64,000 nucleotides of DNA, from the NCBI GenBank assembly GCA_034770075.1, contig CM068377.1, forward strand, positions 51,810,271-51,874,270. Reading direction: 5' to 3'. This DNA is from Aralia elata (lineage: Eukaryota; Streptophyta; Magnoliopsida; Apiales; Araliaceae). This document shows positions 30,983 to 42,155 of this stretch, piece after piece. A model generated the notes under the pieces. It did not search any database. It saw only the letters and a list, made by a program, of their open reading frames with translations, and had not been told where the DNA came from. Position 1 is the first letter of the stretch, and the number at the start of each line of letters is the position of its first letter. The position numbers and the translations under genes were made by a program.

Positions 30983-33900
30983 ATGTCAAACTCACTATCA
31001 CTGCGTAGCATACTTGATGCTAACAAACTGACCGGACTGAATTACATGGACTGGTTAAGGAATCTGAGAATTGTTCTCACTGTTGAAAAGATTTCTTATG
31101 TCCTAAATTCGCCTGTCCCTACAAATGTTGCAGAAACAGCCTCTGAGGAAGAGATTGCTACTTTCAGAAGTGGCAAGATGATGCAATCTTGGCTCAATGC
31201 AACATGCTCGCATCCATGAGTAACGAGCTTCAACGTCAGCATGAAACTATGGATGCTCCTACTATATTGTTGCACCTCAAGGAGTTGTATGGTGAATAAA
31301 GTAGGACTGCTAGATATGAGATATCTAAGGAGCTCTTCCAATCTCGTATGACCGAGGGCACTACTATTGAGACTCATGTCCTTAAGATAATCAATCTGAT
31401 TGAACAACTTGGACAGCTTGGGTTCGTGATGGATGGGGATTTAAGCCAAGATTTGATCTTGCGGTCACTCCTGGACACCTTTTCACAATTTGTTGTGAAT
31501 TTTCACATGAATAAATTGGACGTCAGCTTGCCTGAGTTACTTAACATGCTGAAAACTGCTGAAGGTCACTTCTCATCTAACAAGAACCAAGTCTTACTAG
31601 TAGATGATTCTTCCAAGAAAAGGAAGAGGCCCAAGGTATATTCTGAAAAGAAGAAAAATAAGAAGGCTAAGGTCAAGGCGAAGAGAAAGAATAAAAAGAC
31701 ACCTGATCCTAATTGCAAAGGAATTTGCTACCATTGCAACAAGCCGGGACATTGGAAGAGGAACTGCAAGGAGTATCTTGCGGATCAAAAGCAGAAGAAG
31801 CTTGGAGAAGCTTCGACTTCCTATCTAGGTTTGTTCATGATTGAAATTATTTTTTTTGAAAGTCAAATTTCTACTTGGGTATTGGATACCGGCTGTGGTT
31901 CTCACATATGTAATAATATACAGGGACTAAGCAGAAGTAGAAAGTTGAACAAGGAAGAAGTCATCCTACGAGTGGGAAATGGAGCAAAGGTTGCTGCATT
32001 AGCTGTAGGAACTTATTGTTTAGCACTACCTACGAGCAAATCTATTAGTTTAAATAATTATTATTATGTTCCAACACTCATTAGAAACATTATTTCAATT
32101 TCTGTATTGGATATGGATGGTTTTGATATTATAATAAAGAACAACAGTTGTTCTATTTATAATAAAAATGTTTTATATGGTGTTGGCAATTTACTGAATG
32201 GACTTTACACACTTGACTTGCATGAAAATATACTTCAAATTGAACAAACTAAGAAAAGAAATAGAGATGATGTTAATTATACCTTTATGTGGCACTGTAG
32301 ACTCGGTCATATCAATGAAACAAGATTAACCAACTTGCATAAAGATGAACTTTTAGAGCTATCTGATTACGAATCATATCCAACTTGTGAATCTTGTCTC
32401 ATGTGTAAGATGACTAAATCGTCTTTTAGTAGAAAAGGAGAAAGAGTTACAGAGTTGTTAGCGTTGGTACACACAGACGTATGTGGACCTATGACAACGA
32501 ATGCACGAGGAGGGTATTCTTATTTTATTACTTTCACTGATGATCATTCTATATTTGGATATGTGTATTTAATGAAATACAAATCTGAATCGTTTGAAAA
32601 GTTCAAAGAACTCAGAAGTGAAGTAGAGAAGCAAACTGGTAAGAGTATTAAGATTCTTCGATCGGATCGAGGAGGGGAATACTTAACCAATGAGTTTCTC
32701 AATTGTCTCAAAGAAAATGGTATAATCTAACAATGGACTCCACCTGGGACGCCACAGTTGAATGGTGTATCTGAAAGGAGAAATCGAACATTATTGGACA
32801 TGGTTCGTTCCATGATGAGTTTTACTGACCTTCTAGTATCCTTGTGGGGTTATGCCCTAGAATCGGCTGCATACCTACTTAACAAGGTACCTACCAAATC
32901 CGTCCCAAAGACTCCATATAAGTTATGGACGGGGAGGAAACCAAATCTTAAGCATGTTAAGACTTGGGGTTTTCCAGCTTATGTCAAAAGGTTTGAGCAT
33001 GATAAGCTAAAGACTAGATCTGACAAATGTAGATTCGTGGGATACCCTAAAGAAACATCAGGGTATTATTTCTATCATCCTACTGATCAAAAGGTGTTTG
33101 TTGCAAAACACGTTGCCTTCTTGGAAAAGGAGTTTATCCTTGAAGGGGTCAGTGGGAGTAAGATATATCTTGAAGAAATTCAAGAACCACAAAATACTAC
33201 GGATCAAAGTCAGGTACCTGACCAAGTAGAAGAATCTATTGTACCACAACCTATTCGTAAATCTGGAAAAGTACCGAAGATACCTAATAGGTATGGATTC
33301 ATCATAGAGGATGATGATGAGGTACGCATCATAGATGATGATGATCCATTGACTTACGAAGAGGCTATGAGTAGTAAAGACTCAGAGAAATGGCTAGAAG
33401 CCATGAAATCCGAGATGGACTCCATGTATGAAAACCAAGTATGGACTTTGGTTTCACCACCTGAGGGTATTAAGCCTATTGGGTGCAAATGAGTCTTTAA
33501 GAGAAAGACTGGAGCGGACGGCAAGGTAGAGACCTATAAGGCCTGATTGGTTGCAAAAGGTTTCAAACAAAGACAAGGATCTGACTATGATGAAACCTTC
33601 TCACCAGTAGCTATGCTCAAGTCCATTTGGATTTTGCTTGTAATTACAGCTTATTATGACTACGAAATCTGGCAAATGGACGTGAAAACGGCCTTCCTCA
33701 ATGGAAAGCTTGAGGAGAATGTATATATGATACAGCCAGAGGGTTTTGTTTCAACGGTTGGAACAAACCAAGTTTGTAAGCTACAACGATCCATTTATGG
33801 ATTGAAGCAAGCTTCTCGAAGGTGGAACATCCGTTTTGATGAGATAATCAAAAAGTTTGATTTTATAAAAAATGAGGATGAACCATGTGTGTACAATAAG

Positions 33901-34902
33901 GTTAGTGGGTGCGCTGTTTCATTCATAGTATTATATGTTGACGATATATTACTGATAGGGAATGATGTTTTGATGCTACAGTCGATCAAAATTTGGTTAT
34001 CTAAACACTTCTCCATGAAAGACTTGGGTGAGGCATCCTATATTTGAGGGATAAAAATCTATAGAGATAGATCTAAAAGGATGTTGGGCTTGACCCAAGG
34101 AAAGTACATTGACTCGATGCTAAAGAAGTTTAGCATGAAAGATTCCAAGAGAGGTCTCATGCCGATGAGCCATGGAATACATCTCTCCAAGAAACAGGCC
34201 CCAAAGACACCTGAGGAGAGAGACCGTATGAATAAGATTCCTTATGCTTTAGCAATAGGATCTATCATATACGGTATGATATGTACTAGACCAGATGTCG
34301 CTCATGCACTTAGTGCAACGAGCAGATATCAGTCGAATCCAGGAGAAGAGCACTGGAAGGCAGTGAAAAACATCCTAAAGTACTTGAGAAGAACTAAGGA
34401 TGTATTTCTTGTCTACGGTGGGTCTGAATTGAAACTAGAGGGCTATACAGACTCAAGTTTTCAAATGGACCAAGATGATAGTAAATCCGTTTCAGGGTAT
34501 GTGTTTACCTTAAACGGTGGCGCAGTGAGTTGGAAGAGTTCCAAGCAGCAAACAGTTGCTGATTCAGTGACTGAGGCAGAGTACATAGCTGCAAGTGAAG
34601 CTGCAAAGGAAGCTGTTTAGATGAAGAAGTTCATAACTAAACTTGGAGTGGTTCCTAGCATTAGAGGAGCCGTATGTTTATTCTGTGATAACACCGGAGC
34701 TGTTGCGCAAGCTAAGGAACCCAGGTCTCATCAGAAATCCAAACACGTGTTGCGGCAATTTCATTTGATTAGAGAGATCATTGAAAGAGGAGATGTCACC
34801 CTGGAGCGTGTGGACTCTCAAGACAACATTGCAGATCCATTTACTAAATATTTAACACAACAACAGTTTGATCGTCACTTAGAGAAGATGGGTATTAGAT
34901 AA
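30983..34902 (+). pseudogene. gag-pol: Ty1-copia gag-pol polyprotein (decayed)
   Basis: Starts MSNSLSLRSILDANKLTG. Order: gag, CCHC knuckle (CYHCNKPGHWKRNC), protease (WVLDTGCGSHICNN), GAG-pre-integrase, integrase (HTDVCGPM, RSDRGGEY), RT (QMDVKTAFLNG, LYVDDILLIGND) and RNase H (EAEYIAASEAAKEAV, FCDNTGAVA). Integrase before RT marks copia. A frameshift lies near 31160-31200. Six in-frame stops follow, at 31297, 32728, 33490, 33544, 34045 and 34618, mostly explained by single C-to-T or G-to-A changes. Every domain is still recognisable, but it cannot make a full polyprotein. Confidence 0.92.
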
Positions 34903-34919
34903 CATGGCGATTGGCTTTA

Positions 34920-34934
34920 GTGCAAGTGGGAGAT
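34920..34934 (+). promoter_or_regulatory. Polypurine tract of the copia element
   Basis: GTGCAAGTGGGAGAT directly before the LTR start TGAAAGTAG is the usual plant copia arrangement. Confidence 0.85.
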
Positions 34935-36726
34935 TGAAAGTAGTATGCACGCAAGCCAATCATATTTGATATGATGTTGCATATACTTTGTAATCTTATT
35001 CGGTTATTAAAGGCATTTTACTTTATCTACATTGTGCTGTTATATTAAATGTGATAAACCCATAGTTTTGAGTAATGCTTTTAGAATTATGATGGTGATC
35101 ATGCTAATGAGATCTAAATTCAAGATAGCTTACAAACTAAAATCGTTCCTAATCGTTGGATTACTAAAAAGGGGATTAGTGAATCCGGATAGATTAGTAC
35201 ATACGTTGCTTGCTCTTAGGAAGAGGATGATTGATCTCATAATCATTTGTGTGGAGACACTAAAGCAAGTATGTAGGTACTTATTGGAGAATAAGTTCAC
35301 TGAATGTGGCTCGCTAAGGAATACCTAATGGAGTTTTACTCGGCTGTCAATAGGAATTCCTCTAGTGATAGTAGTACAAGTGATCCTTGGACTTGAGATC
35401 ATTATAATATCTTGTGTATGATGAGTTATACTTTGACATGTCCCTTAAAACTTTTAGGGTATATCAAATGGTATGATTGCGTATAATGAGTTGTACATGG
35501 AGATAGGTGAATGATCAACAAAGAATCTACTACGTCTAGTAAAAGATGTGAATGTCCTATGTGATTCGATAAATGACAACTCAGTAGTCCTTGGCCAAGG
35601 CAGAATGAATTTAGAAAGGAGTTTCTAATTTGCATTAATTAGAGTTGTGCATTTGGGAATCGAAATACATATAATTAAATAAAATAAGACTTAGCCATAA
35701 ATCTATGTCTTATATTTAATTGGGACATTGTATGGTAGAAGGATTGAATTGTACGGTAACTATTCACTAAAAGGTTCTTTTGTGATTAATGTTGAAATCT
35801 ATATTATCTGAAAAGTCGTTAATCCCTAAGGGGCTTACCCTTATTGTAGAATAAATATTATTTATTTAAATAAATTAAATAGTTTAATTTATTTATTTAA
35901 ATAAGATTAGAATTGTTCTAATTGATTTATTCACAACCGGTTTAATATGGAGAACCTAAAGGGTCACACCGCAAAAGAAAAATATTTATTTAAGAAGTAA
36001 ATGGCATAATTGTAATAATAAGTTAAGTATATTTAATTTAGTCTATGGAGATAGAATAAATTAAATAGCTCAATATTTATTATTTAATATTTTAGAAATA
36101 TTAAATATAAATTCATAAGAGGAGTCTTATTATTATTATTACTATTACTATTATTTAATTCCTAATAGGGATTGGGAATTAATTAATAGAAGTATTCTCT
36201 GAAGAATTCCTAATTAGATTAGAAGTATAATTAAAGGAGTTTAATTATAAAAGAAACCCTAATTCTAAATAGTTTAGGGGAGGGTTTTCCTACATCTATA
36301 AATAAGAGAAGTCTTATTATAGATTAGGGTTACACACTCTTGCATAAGAATTATGGAGAGTACTTACAATTTCTATAGAGATAGAAACTAGGGTTTTGCC
36401 AACACTCATCTTCTTGAACAAGTATTTTTCCTTGGTGGATCACCTCTAGAGGCCAAACACTTGGGTGGCTAACGTTGATCAAAGGAAGGAATTTAATCGG
36501 TGGAATTCAAGGAGAACGCGGAGGAATTGGAGGTAAACTTGTACCTGAGGAAGCTAGAATTCTACAAGAGTATAATTCTTATTCTCCATCTCTTTCGTTT
36601 AATTAATAATTGTGCATAAAGAAAGATCATGATGATGGTTTGTATAAAATTTTACAATCTGATTTTATCGCGCTTCCGCTTTATTTATGTAATTTGATTG
36701 CATATTTGCGTTATACAAACCTAACA
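34935..36726 (+). repeat. 3' LTR of the copia element (1792 bp)
   Basis: Starts TGAAAGTAGTATGC and ends CCTAACA. The same start and end occur in the solo LTR 58641-60459 on the other strand. TATAAATA is at 36297-36304. A chance 98-codon ORF in U3 is not supported. Confidence 0.92.
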
Positions 36727-36895
36727 AATTCTATGTTGTTAATTAATTCAAATGAGAGAGTTAGGATATTCAAATGAAGTGTTAGGGGAAATTACAATAT
36801 TAGACTTGTTAATATTAGATTTCATTATCTTTTACTTGATTATTATTATCTTAGTTTCTTCCAACAAAAAAACATCAAATCATCATTTGTCTAAT
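36727..36895 (+). repeat. Fragment of an NA-type LTR (probably the NA2 3' LTR)
   Basis: Matches 27378-27544 almost base for base (AATTCTATGTTGTTAATTAA). It begins exactly at the copia LTR end and stops at TTTGTCTAATA, where unrelated sequence follows, so the last 140 bp of the LTR are lost. Confidence 0.85.
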
Positions 36896-39723
36896 ACCCT
36901 TGAGGAAATTGCTAGGAAGCTTCTTATTATTGATGAATTGATCAAATTGCCCTTACCTAGTAATGATTAATGACTATTTTGCCCATGGTCTTTACTTTCC
37001 TATAAATAGGACCCCTCACCAATGATAGTAGGGGTTGGTTCATTTATTATTCACCAAGCAAGAACATAGAGTAAGAGCTTAGAGAGGAAAAGAGAGTGAG
37101 ATTAGCATAGTTCATGCATCTCAAGTTCATCACATACTTTGGTAGATCAAGGAGAGTAACTACAAGATCAAGGTGAAACCCTAAACCATTTCCTTCTTTC
37201 TTACTTTATTTTATTTTCATAGTTTTTGAGAGATTTTGTTCTAAGACTCAAGAATCATTAGATCTTCATGATTCATGTATAGATCTAATCCTCTTGAGTG
37301 TTAGAATGGAGATTCAAAGGAAGAAAAGGAACTTATGTTCTTAAAGGGTAAAAACCCTAGCTTTTCTTCACTTGGATCACCCATAACTTGAGATCTACAA
37401 CTTGGATTTGTGATCCATTGAAAGGGGGTGCTTGGTACATGAGTTAGATAGTAAATCCAAGTGGTAGAACACAAATCCAATAATTTTTGAATCCTTGGGG
37501 GCTATTTTCCCAAAACAGTCCAGCTATAAAACTTAAAGCTTTAAAACCCTAAAAGCTTGCTGTCCTTGTTTTTCCAAAGGTTGTTTCGGCCAGTTATGTA
37601 TCTTTTAAAAATCTGGGAAAAATCACAGAGGTACCTTAAGAAGTTATCTACAAGTAGCAAAAAGAATGAACACGTTTCAATGTGTACGTTTTGTGTAATG
37701 GCTTTTACCGTGAAGGACTCCTAAATATTCATACCCAGATTTTTCACTGTGTGTACCTTGAAAACATATGAAATTTTTACAGTATGTTTATGCACGTTAG
37801 GAGAGTGTACCCTGAAAATTTCAGAATTTTCTAAACAAAACTTGATTTATGAAAAAATGTAACATGATTCGGAGGTTTTGAGTACTTTAAAAATAGTAAA
37901 TCACTTTCTAAAATTCCAGGAAACTTTGTGGGTCATTGTTGGATCATATACTATCCAGATCCAGAGGATAATAATTTTTAGAACCTATTCGCTATTTTTC
38001 ATAATAATGTTATAGTTATGGTTAAAAGAAAATAAATGGTTAAATGATGTCATAAATAAGGAAAATGTGATTTTTAAGCTTGGATACTCTTAATATTATA
38101 TATTATGACTATTGAGGGGTATTTTAGTAATACTTAATGAAAAATAATATTTATGACCTTTTATGGGTAGTAAAGGAGTTGTTTAATAAAGGGTAAAACA
38201 ATTAGAATAAATTGTTTATTCGTCTAATAACTTATTAAAATATTACGATGATATTTGTAATATAAGAATTCAATATTTTTAAGTAAACAAAGAAATATTA
38301 AGATTAAAACTTTATGGAAATATTATTGAATGGGTAATAATATTTGTTTTATGCATTAATAAATGATTAAGATATTATTAAAATGGCTAATAATATTAGA
38401 TTAAAATATTATTAATGATATGAGAATTAAAATATTATTAAGAGATTTATAATATTAGATTAAAGTATTATTGGATGATTAAAATATTATTAAGATGTTA
38501 ATAACATTAGTAAACGAATAAAAGTGTTATTAATGGACTAATAATACCAAGAGGTGAATTAAATATTATTAGGATTGATAATATTAAGTGTCTTATACGA
38601 TTTACGATAGTCTATTTGCTTATGTGTGCTATGTGATTGGCTTAATTGTTAAATAAATAGCATAAGTAAGCGTGTCGATATACAACTACGCAGTACTAAT
38701 TGATAGATCGACATTATCAATGTTAGATTCTTCAAGGCCAATTAGTTATAGCTAGATTATTTGTAGCTGAGCAGACAGGCAAGTTCCCTAACTCAAACTC
38801 GAGTTATTATTTTCGAAGCATGTTAGTGAATAATTATTGTTGATTATTCGCATCTATACTGATTATTGAGATTCGCACCTTATGCAATTGAATTCCTGTT
38901 CTATTATTATTGAATTGTGAATTTAGTTAAAGTTCTTTCAAGCATGAACTGTTTATGAGATAGATCTATGCTATTTGTATCAGCTAGATCAAGCATGTCT
39001 AAATTTGTGAAATCAAATGTATTTTAAAAGTTGTTCTTATTAAATCGTTATGGTAAGAACTCTTGGCTGAGAAAAGGATAAATTGATTAAGGCATGATAT
39101 CAATGCTGGTTATTAAGTGTTTATGCATAAATCACGGGGTATGAAAGGCTGATCCCCTTGATTACCAAAACATATTAAGAGGTCCAGTTTAAATGCTGAG
39201 AACCTTGGCAAATGTCTATGGTTATTTTCAACCACTCAGTAACTGTCATTCAAGTATTCGAATATTCAACTGTTGACTATTAATTCATGTTTCTTCACAA
39301 TTTTATACTGTCGTTGAACATTGAAAGCGAAACTTCTTTTTATTCATGATATATCTCCCTTGTGTATAAACTTGCTAAGCAAACTAGTTGCTTACCCTTG
39401 CTATATCATGATTTTTATTTCAGCTAAGGCAAAAACGTCAAAAGGGGACAAAGGAAAAGGGAAGGTGCAAGAATAGTTGCCTGATAGGGCTTATGTATTA
39501 GTTATCTGAAAATGTTATTTGGTTATGTGAACTCTTATTGTATTAAGGGTATGTTTTTTAAGTTAAGGTTAAAGAACCTTGGGACCATGATTGTAAGACG
39601 TTATTACTATTTCGATAGACATTGTATGATTATTATTCTGTATTTAGTTAAAAAGTATGTTTGTTGTTGAGTATCGTGAACACCGAATTCGAGGTTAGGA
39701 AACCCAAATTTGGGGGTGTCACA
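36896..39723 (+). repeat. Tekay-type LTR, plus orientation, 5' truncated
   Basis: The 3' kilobase is the reverse complement of the ends at 21099 and 42156 and closes GGGGGTGTCACA. TATAAATA is at 37001-37008. It has no ORF. The region 38280-38590 repeats AT-rich TATTATTAA words. Its orientation is opposite to the gag remnant it touches at 39724. Confidence 0.75.
38321..38586. repeat. Dispersed TTAAAATATTATTAA words in the Tekay-type LTR
   Basis: TATTATT-type words recur at about 38321, 38373, 38407, 38433, 38466, 38485, 38526 and 38563, at 20-50 bp spacing. Simple AT-richness could produce part of this. Confidence 0.55.
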
Positions 39724-40772
39724 TCGTTGGTCTATTTACTTGATTAGTTGGTCCTCCAATAGTCAGCTTGTTGTTGCTGTTGTTGTTGTTCATGTTGCCA
39801 CTGGTTGTCTCACCCTTCTTTTTCGGACAGTCCTTAATCTGATGATCCAATGCTCCACATGAGTAACATCCCCCTTCTTTCCTTTAGGACATTGAGGAGC
39901 AATGTGCCCTTGCTGCCCACATTTATAGCAAATACCTTTCCCTCTCATGCACTCACCCGAATGACTTCGTCCGCAGTTGTTGCACTTATTCTCTTTCTTA
40001 ACCTCCTCTCCAGACTTGTTGCCTCCAGAGGATTGGCTATCACTCCACTTTATTTTGTTCTGGTTGCTACTTCCCCTACTTCCCCCTTTGTTTCTGTCAT
40101 GACTCTTCTTCTTGTCCTGGTTGTACTTGGCTAACGCCTCGTTTCCTCCCTCGGCGATAATTGCCCTCTCCAACAGTGTTGAAAAATGTACCACTCTGCA
40201 GAACTACAACCCGGCTATAAATCCATGGTTTCAGTCCTTGCTCAAACCTCTTGGCTTTCCTGGCCACAGTATCCACTTGGTGTGGGGTAAACCTGGCCAA
40301 CTCGTTGAACTTTGACGCATACTCAATGACCGATAATATTCGATTGCATACTCTCCGGGAAGTAATTCTCAAAGAATAATTCTTTGAATCATTCCCACGG
40401 AATCACTCCTTCCCTAGCACGACTATTATTCACCTTCCACTAATAGTTTGCCTCACCCTTCATCATGAAGGTGGCAAATCCCGTTTTCTGTTCTTCGGAC
40501 ACTCGTGCGACGTCAAACACTTTTTCCATCTCTTCTACCCATATCTGGGCTTCGATTGGATCTAAGGTTCCCTGGAACTCCGAAGGTCCTACCAATTTAA
40601 AATCCTTAAAACTAGCGAAGTGACGTCCTGGCTACTCAACTACGGGTGGGGGTCTATTCTGCATCACTTCCGCTAACATCTCGACAAAATCCCTCATTGG
40701 GTCTGGTTGACCCAGCTTGTTGTTTACTGATTCTTCTACCATTGGATTCCTGGTTTATCTTCTAGGCGGCAT
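39724..40772 (-). pseudogene. gag: Decayed Tekay-type gag with two zinc knuckles
   Basis: From an MPPRR start near 40772 the minus strand gives a broken capsid region (FKLVGPSEFQGTLDP, FARFTPHQVD-like) with several stops and frameshifts. An open part follows (40194-39790) with CNNCGRSHSGEC and CYKCGQQGHIAPQC. The remnant is cut at 39724 by the end of a plus-oriented LTR. It belongs with the PBS and LTR to its right. Confidence 0.85.
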
Positions 40773-41282
40773 TATCTGCTACAAACAGACCTTACTTTAT
40801 CACTTTGTGTTTGGAAACCTCATACAACACTTCATTAGCGTTAGTATTTAAAAACTATAGCATCTATCAAACATATTTGATTTGAATAAGCAACTGCATT
40901 TATATTCATATACCACTATTTTAATACAACGAGACCCAACCTGTGGCATACTTCTATAAATGCTCATGGCAGAGCCTACCAACTGCTATCTATCCCCTAA
41001 TGAACAAAAGTGGGGATTTACAACATCCTACCCCTCTAATCAAAAATAATATTAGGGGTTCTAATACTATCCCATACATACCACAAAGTATAGGGATTTA
41101 CAACACAAATATGTCCCTATTATAAACAAAAAGGGGGACCTATGGCAGCAATATATGATTTCTAATCTACCACATCAATACATGCTATGATGAGTTGCAT
41201 CGGCATGCTCCGGCTGCACATAGCCATGTACCAATCGGCGTCGAACTGGATGGCTAGGCTGACCTTCCTCAGCAGGGTACCT

Positions 41283-41912
41283 CTACTCTCTGCCTCTCAG
41301 ATGTCCAACAGCTAGGTCCAATGCAAAGCCCATGGACTCAATCCTAACAGCCTTAGCCTGGACCTCTCTTTCCAGCTGATCCACCTTCCTAGCCGACCAA
41401 ACCCAAGCTTCCTTTATACGGATCTCGTGGGCTATCTCCCAATTGAATTCGGACTTCATGGCCTCATGTTCTACCTCCAGTCCTACCTGCTCCTTCTCTT
41501 CCCTCAGCTCAGTATTCCTAGCCACCAACTGATGAAGTAGTGGCCCCACTTGTTGTGCCAAAATCACATATCCCTCCAATTGTTCCTTCAACACTTTCAC
41601 CTCATCTTCTAATTCTAAGTTTCTATTGGCTAGTTGGTCCAATAAGTAGTTCCCAGTTAGCCGCTCTTTGGCTTCATCTGCATTTTGGTCCTCCTCGGAC
41701 TCACCCTCATCATCTTGACTACCCGATCTCATCACCCTGCCCCTGACAGGTTCCTCTGTCTCGACTAGGTAATCCTCGTCCTCCTCAGGTTCGGACTCTA
41801 CTGGGGCAACTGGCTCCACTGGCCCATTTCCTAACAGTTATTTGGTGTCCATAAGGATGCATGTGAACTCCTCCTCCATGACTATCCGACTCAGCTCTCC
41901 TATCTCAGCCAT
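41283..41912 (-). pseudogene. Leader ORF between PBS and gag of the Tekay element: acidic, coiled-coil protein (one stop)
   Basis: About 209 codons from ATG 41912 (MAEIGELSRIVMEEEF) to a stop at 41283, with one in-frame TAA at 41840-41838. The N-terminal third is acidic (SEPEEDEDYLVETEEP); the rest is strongly helical and charged (NRNLELEDEVKVLKEQLEG), as in a coiled coil. It lies upstream of, and separate from, gag. I do not recognise a named domain. Better preserved than the neighbouring gag, it may have been under selection until recently, or simply missed mutation. Confidence 0.6.
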
Positions 41913-42141
41913 CCTACAATGCACCAAAAGACAACATCAGTACAACAATAAAATATATTCATTGATGAAACGAAATAATATTTTATCATGTACAGATTCG
42001 ACTTTATGAATTTCCACAAATCCATCTCTAAACACATATGACTTAATGAATCTCCTCGATCCATGTCCTAGCGTACTCAATACGAGTTTAATACTAAGGT
42101 TATGACCTAGGTTTTGTATTCCTAAAGTTTATAACCTACAA

Positions 42142-42152
42142 CTTTGATACCA
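42142..42152 (-). promoter_or_regulatory. Primer-binding site of the Tekay element (initiator Met type)
   Basis: On the minus strand TGGTATCAAAG follows the LTR end GTCACA after 3-4 bases. It shows that 42156-61453 is the 5' LTR of the element holding the gag remnant. Confidence 0.7.
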
Positions 42153-42155
42153 ACC

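Larger units (their letters stand above)
28045..36726 (+). mobile_element. Angela/Tork-like Ty1-copia element, 5' LTR truncated
   Basis: 5' LTR remnant, iMet-type PBS, long leader, gag-PR-IN-RT-RNase H in copia order, purine tract and a complete 1792-bp 3' LTR. The first roughly 800 bp of the 5' LTR are missing. The left flank is NA2 gag and the right flank is NA-type LTR sequence. I infer insertion into the NA2 3' LTR followed by one deletion. The lineage name rests on LTR length and on remembered protein similarity only. Confidence 0.88.

Noticed and set aside
35032..35328. 98-codon ORF after the copia RNase H
   Set aside because: It lies wholly in U3 of the 3' LTR and is broken in the solo LTR copy at 60000-60360.
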